NCBI GenBank assembly: GCA_014800795.1 | Contig: JAAVFL010000041.1 | Span: 38,311-102,310, forward strand | Length of the DNA stretch: 64,000 bases | Reading direction: 5' to 3' | DNA from: Bacteroidales bacterium | GTDB lineage: Bacteria > Bacteroidota > Bacteroidia > Bacteroidales > Muribaculaceae | In this document: positions 62,049-64,000 of the stretch, piece by piece | Position numbering within the stretch: the first letter of the stretch is position 1 | Layout: the number at the start of each line of letters is the position of its first letter | Translations under genes and position numbers: made by a program | Notes under the pieces: generated by a model | Database searches by the model: none | What the model saw: the letters and a program-made list of their open reading frames with translations, nothing else | What the model was told of the DNA's origin: nothing

Positions 62049-62690
62049 ATGAATCAGGCATATTTCATAAGTGGCATAGATACCGATGCAGGCAAGACAT
62101 ATTGCACAGCATGGCTGGCAAAGAAACTGATTGACGAGGGACATTCCGTCATCACTCAGAAATTTATCCAGACAGGATGTAAGGACAGTTCGGAAGATAT
62201 CGAGGCACACCGCCGGCTGACCGGACAGCCGATGCAACCCGAAGATCTCGACGGCACCACCGCCCCGCTCATCTACACCCATCCCTGCTCGCCGCAGCTT
62301 GCAGCCAGAATCGACGGGCGCGATATTCCACTCGAGATCATCGACCGCTCCACCAGGATTCTTCTGGAGAAGTATGACCGTGTGCTGATCGAAGGAGCCG
62401 GCGGACTGATGGTTCCTATAACCGACACAATGTTTACCATCGATTATGTCGCTTCCAGAGAATTACCGCTGGTACTGGTCGTTCACGGCGGCCTCGGATC
62501 GATTAACCACATTGTATTATCCCTTGAAGCTATAAAAAAGCGAGGGATCGTACTCCACAGTCTCCTTTACAACAGATATTTCGACAGCGATCCGCTGATA
62601 GCCGCGGATACCCACGGGTTTATAGAGCGTTATATCGCCCGCGAGTTCCCGGACACTCCGATATATGATGTTCCCGCGATGAGACAATAG
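62049..62690 (+). CDS. bioD: Dethiobiotin synthase
   Basis: BioD closes the ureido ring of dethiobiotin from 7,8-diaminopelargonic acid, CO2 and ATP. The 213-residue P-loop protein has YFISGIDTDAGKTYCTAWLAKKL at the start, KFIQTGCKDSSEDIE, the IEGAGGLMVPITDTMFTIDYV stretch and VHGGLGSINHIVLSLEAI. It starts seven bases after bioGC, so the operon is bioA-bioF-bioGC-bioD. Biotin synthase (bioB), the last step, is not within the window. Confidence 0.95.
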   Translation: MNQAYFISGIDTDAGKTYCTAWLAKKLIDEGHSVITQKFIQTGCKDSSEDIEAHRRLTGQPMQPEDLDGTTAPLIYTHPCSPQLAARIDGRDIPLEIIDRSTRILLEKYDRVLIEGAGGLMVPITDTMFTIDYVASRELPLVLVVHGGLGSINHIVLSLEAIKKRGIVLHSLLYNRYFDSDPLIAADTHGFIERYIAREFPDTPIYDVPAMRQ

Positions 62691-62698
62691 CTGATCAT

Positions 62699-62726
62699 CC
62701 ACTGTTTTAATCTTTTTAAACAGCGG
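62699..62726 (+). terminator. Weak terminator after the biotin operon
   Basis: CCACTGTTT pairs with AAACAGCGG (one mismatch) around a T-rich loop, nine bases after bioD. Confidence 0.4.
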
Positions 62727-62744
62727 AAAATCGTTGGAAATGCC

Positions 62745-62752
62745 TAATTTTG
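62745..62752 (+). promoter_or_regulatory. -7 box upstream of the RNase D-like gene
   Basis: TAATTTTG lies 30 bases before the start at 62783. No clear -33 element is present. Confidence 0.55.
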
Positions 62753-62782
62753 TAATATCAAATCAATAGAAGAGAATCAGAG

Positions 62783-63412
62783 ATGCTCAGCATTTCAAAA
62801 CAGCAGCTTTTGGAACTACCCGAGGTAAAATATCCCGGGAAAGTGATTCTTGTGGATTCCGCAGCCAAAAGTAAAAGCGCCCTTACCTACCTCAACAAAA
62901 TGAAACAGGTAGGGTTCGACACCGAAACGCGCCCGTCGTTCCAGAAATACCGTCACTATAATGTAAGCCTGATGCAGATATCTGCAGCCGACGAATGCTT
63001 CCTGTTCAGGCTAAAACAGATCGGGTCGCTTGATCCCCTTGTGAGATTTCTGGAACGTCCTGACATACAGAAAATAGGTCTGTCGATCAAAGACGACTTC
63101 CATAGTCTGTCGAAACTGACGGAACTAAATCCGGGTGGCTTTGTGGAACTCCAGTCGTTCGTAAAGGACTATGAGATTGCGGACAACTCCCTTCAACGCA
63201 TATTCGGGATAATCTTCAACCAGAGAATATCCAAGAATCAGCGTCTCACCAACTGGGAAGCTCAGGAGCTAACGGTAAACCAACAGAACTATGCGGCAAT
63301 CGATGCCTGGGCATGTCAGCAGATATACAACCATCTTGTAGCCGGCAATTTCGATCCGACAGCCTCACCCTATATCCTTGAGGAGACACCCGACGAGTGT
63401 AACCGTCAATAA
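62783..63412 (+). CDS. RNase D-like 3'-5' exonuclease
   Basis: The 209-residue protein is a DEDD exonuclease of the DNA_pol_A_exo1/RNase D group. The DxE motif is in VGFDTETRPSF, the second motif is in IGLSIKDDFHSL, and the last is in QNYAAIDAWACQQIYNHL, with Tyr-type arrangement (YAAIDAW) fitting DEDDy. The HRDC domain of true RNase D is absent, so this is the short exonuclease-only version common in Bacteroidota. Substrate, DNA or RNA, is not known. Confidence 0.88.
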   Translation: MLSISKQQLLELPEVKYPGKVILVDSAAKSKSALTYLNKMKQVGFDTETRPSFQKYRHYNVSLMQISAADECFLFRLKQIGSLDPLVRFLERPDIQKIGLSIKDDFHSLSKLTELNPGGFVELQSFVKDYEIADNSLQRIFGIIFNQRISKNQRLTNWEAQELTVNQQNYAAIDAWACQQIYNHLVAGNFDPTASPYILEETPDECNRQ

Positions 63413-63434
63413 TTTACATTAAATTCCTGAGACT

Positions 63435-63626
63435 ATGCGTGCGATCATAATACCTGCAATATTACTAATATATCTGATAGTGATGGTAGTTCTCGGCTGG
63501 CCGTCATATCAGAGCGGTGCCACCTCCGCTTTACTTTACTTCGGGGGCACCGCTATCTGCCTGCTATGCATCGTTCTTCTCCACTTCAACCTCAAGCGCA
63601 CCGCCGCCCGCCGAAAAAATAAATAA
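63435..63626 (+). CDS. Small two-helix membrane protein
   Basis: The 63-residue protein has two hydrophobic segments (IIIPAILLIYLIVMVVLGW and LLYFGGTAICLLCIVLLHF) and a positively charged end (KRTAARRKNK), giving a likely hairpin in the inner membrane with both ends in the cytosol. No family is recognised. It lies 22 bases after the exonuclease gene on the same strand, so it may be co-transcribed. Confidence 0.65.
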   Translation: MRAIIIPAILLIYLIVMVVLGWPSYQSGATSALLYFGGTAICLLCIVLLHFNLKRTAARRKNK

Positions 63627-63717
63627 ATCGGAATAATTACTTAATAATTGAGGCCGGAGAGTATTATGAACGCCCGGATGAGGCGGTGATATTTCAGGTC
63701 ATAACTCGTAAAATAAA

Positions 63718-64000
63718 ATGAACCGATTCTTCTACATTCGCTTAGACGAACAGTTGAAGATGTTTGAGGGTACGCCGGGAAAAAGAATCCCCCGCAATGT
63801 GTTACTCAACCCAAAAGGTGCCCCGGAGGATTGGGAAAGAGCGATTGACTTTCTTATCGAGGAAGGCTATCTTAAAGATTTCGGCACATACCTTGAGATA
63901 ACCTATAAAGGACGTGCTTTCATTGACAATGGTGGTTTCCGACAGCAACACCGAGCGCAGAGTGTCCTGTTTTATTGTTCCATCATAGCGGCTCTCTGCA
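63718..64000 (+). CDS. Hypothetical protein, N-terminal part (cut by window edge)
   Basis: An open frame begins at ATG 63718 and runs to the edge of the window (94 codons). It begins MNRFFYIRLDEQLKMFEGTPG and contains PEDWERAIDFLIEEGYLKDFGTYLEITYKGRAFID, which looks like a small winged-helix domain. The last readable part (AQSVLFYCSIIAALC) may begin a membrane helix. A small winged-helix membrane protein is plausible, but no family is recognised. An A-rich run, common before Bacteroidota starts, precedes the ATG. Confidence 0.6.
   Translation, partial: MNRFFYIRLDEQLKMFEGTPGKRIPRNVLLNPKGAPEDWERAIDFLIEEGYLKDFGTYLEITYKGRAFIDNGGFRQQHRAQSVLFYCSIIAALC

Overview
The window is chromosomal DNA from a member of Bacteroidales (phylum Bacteroidota), most likely Muribaculaceae or a close relative. 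The order is well supported: many promoters match the Bacteroidota pattern TTTG-N19/20-TAnnTTTG, Shine-Dalgarno sites are rare, and there are a type III glutamine synthetase, DapL, a type IX secretion protein (PorQ), secreted proteins with sorting-type C-termini, a TonB receptor/DUF4249 pair, and a Rho factor with a long disordered insert. The family is an inference from overall resemblance. No plasmid, phage or complete insertion sequence is visible.

Layout. 0-3 kb, minus: glutamine synthetase (partial) and the dapF-dapL lysine/cell-wall pair. 3-7 kb, plus: porQ-cmk-ispH-exonuclease-lipoprotein. 7-9 kb, minus: ridA and a YihY membrane protein. 9-12 kb, plus: a secreted protein with a duplicated 150-residue module and a PepSY-like protein. 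12-14 kb, plus: rplY, pth and an S4 RNA-binding protein. 14-24 kb, minus: a five-gene operon (DUF1599, DoxX-like, tpiA, SPOR, folE), tRNA-His, htpG and clpC. 24-28 kb, plus: gyrA and a TPR protein. 28-43 kb, mostly minus: an antiporter, a fused AAA-ATPase/DUF4435 protein resembling the PARIS anti-phage system, agmatine-to-putrescine genes, a TM2 protein, rsfS-ftsH-hemerythrin/LuxR regulator, a LolE-like permease, an M16-like protein, kdsB and a ThiE-like protein. 43-46 kb, plus: rho with a long leader. About 46.35-46.6 kb, minus: a free-standing structured RNA with its own promoter and terminator. 46-54 kb: sulfatase, phosphoesterase, SecB-like and DUF3108 proteins and a GH43-like hydrolase. 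54-58 kb, minus: thymidine kinase, DUF4249 lipoprotein and TonB receptor. 58-64 kb, plus: a biotin operon (bioA-bioF-bioGC-bioD), an RNase D-like exonuclease and two small or partial genes.

Most of the window is housekeeping. The parts least explained by known annotation are: (1) the structured RNA near 46.4 kb, which has a multibranch core and an apparent pseudoknot; (2) a family of short palindromic, MITE-like intergenic repeats at about 7.3, 31.1, 33.5 and 50.7 kb, with a possible fragment at 53.2 kb; and (3) the fused AAA-ATPase/DUF4435 protein at 29.5-31.1 kb. All family assignments were made by reading the sequence, without database searches.
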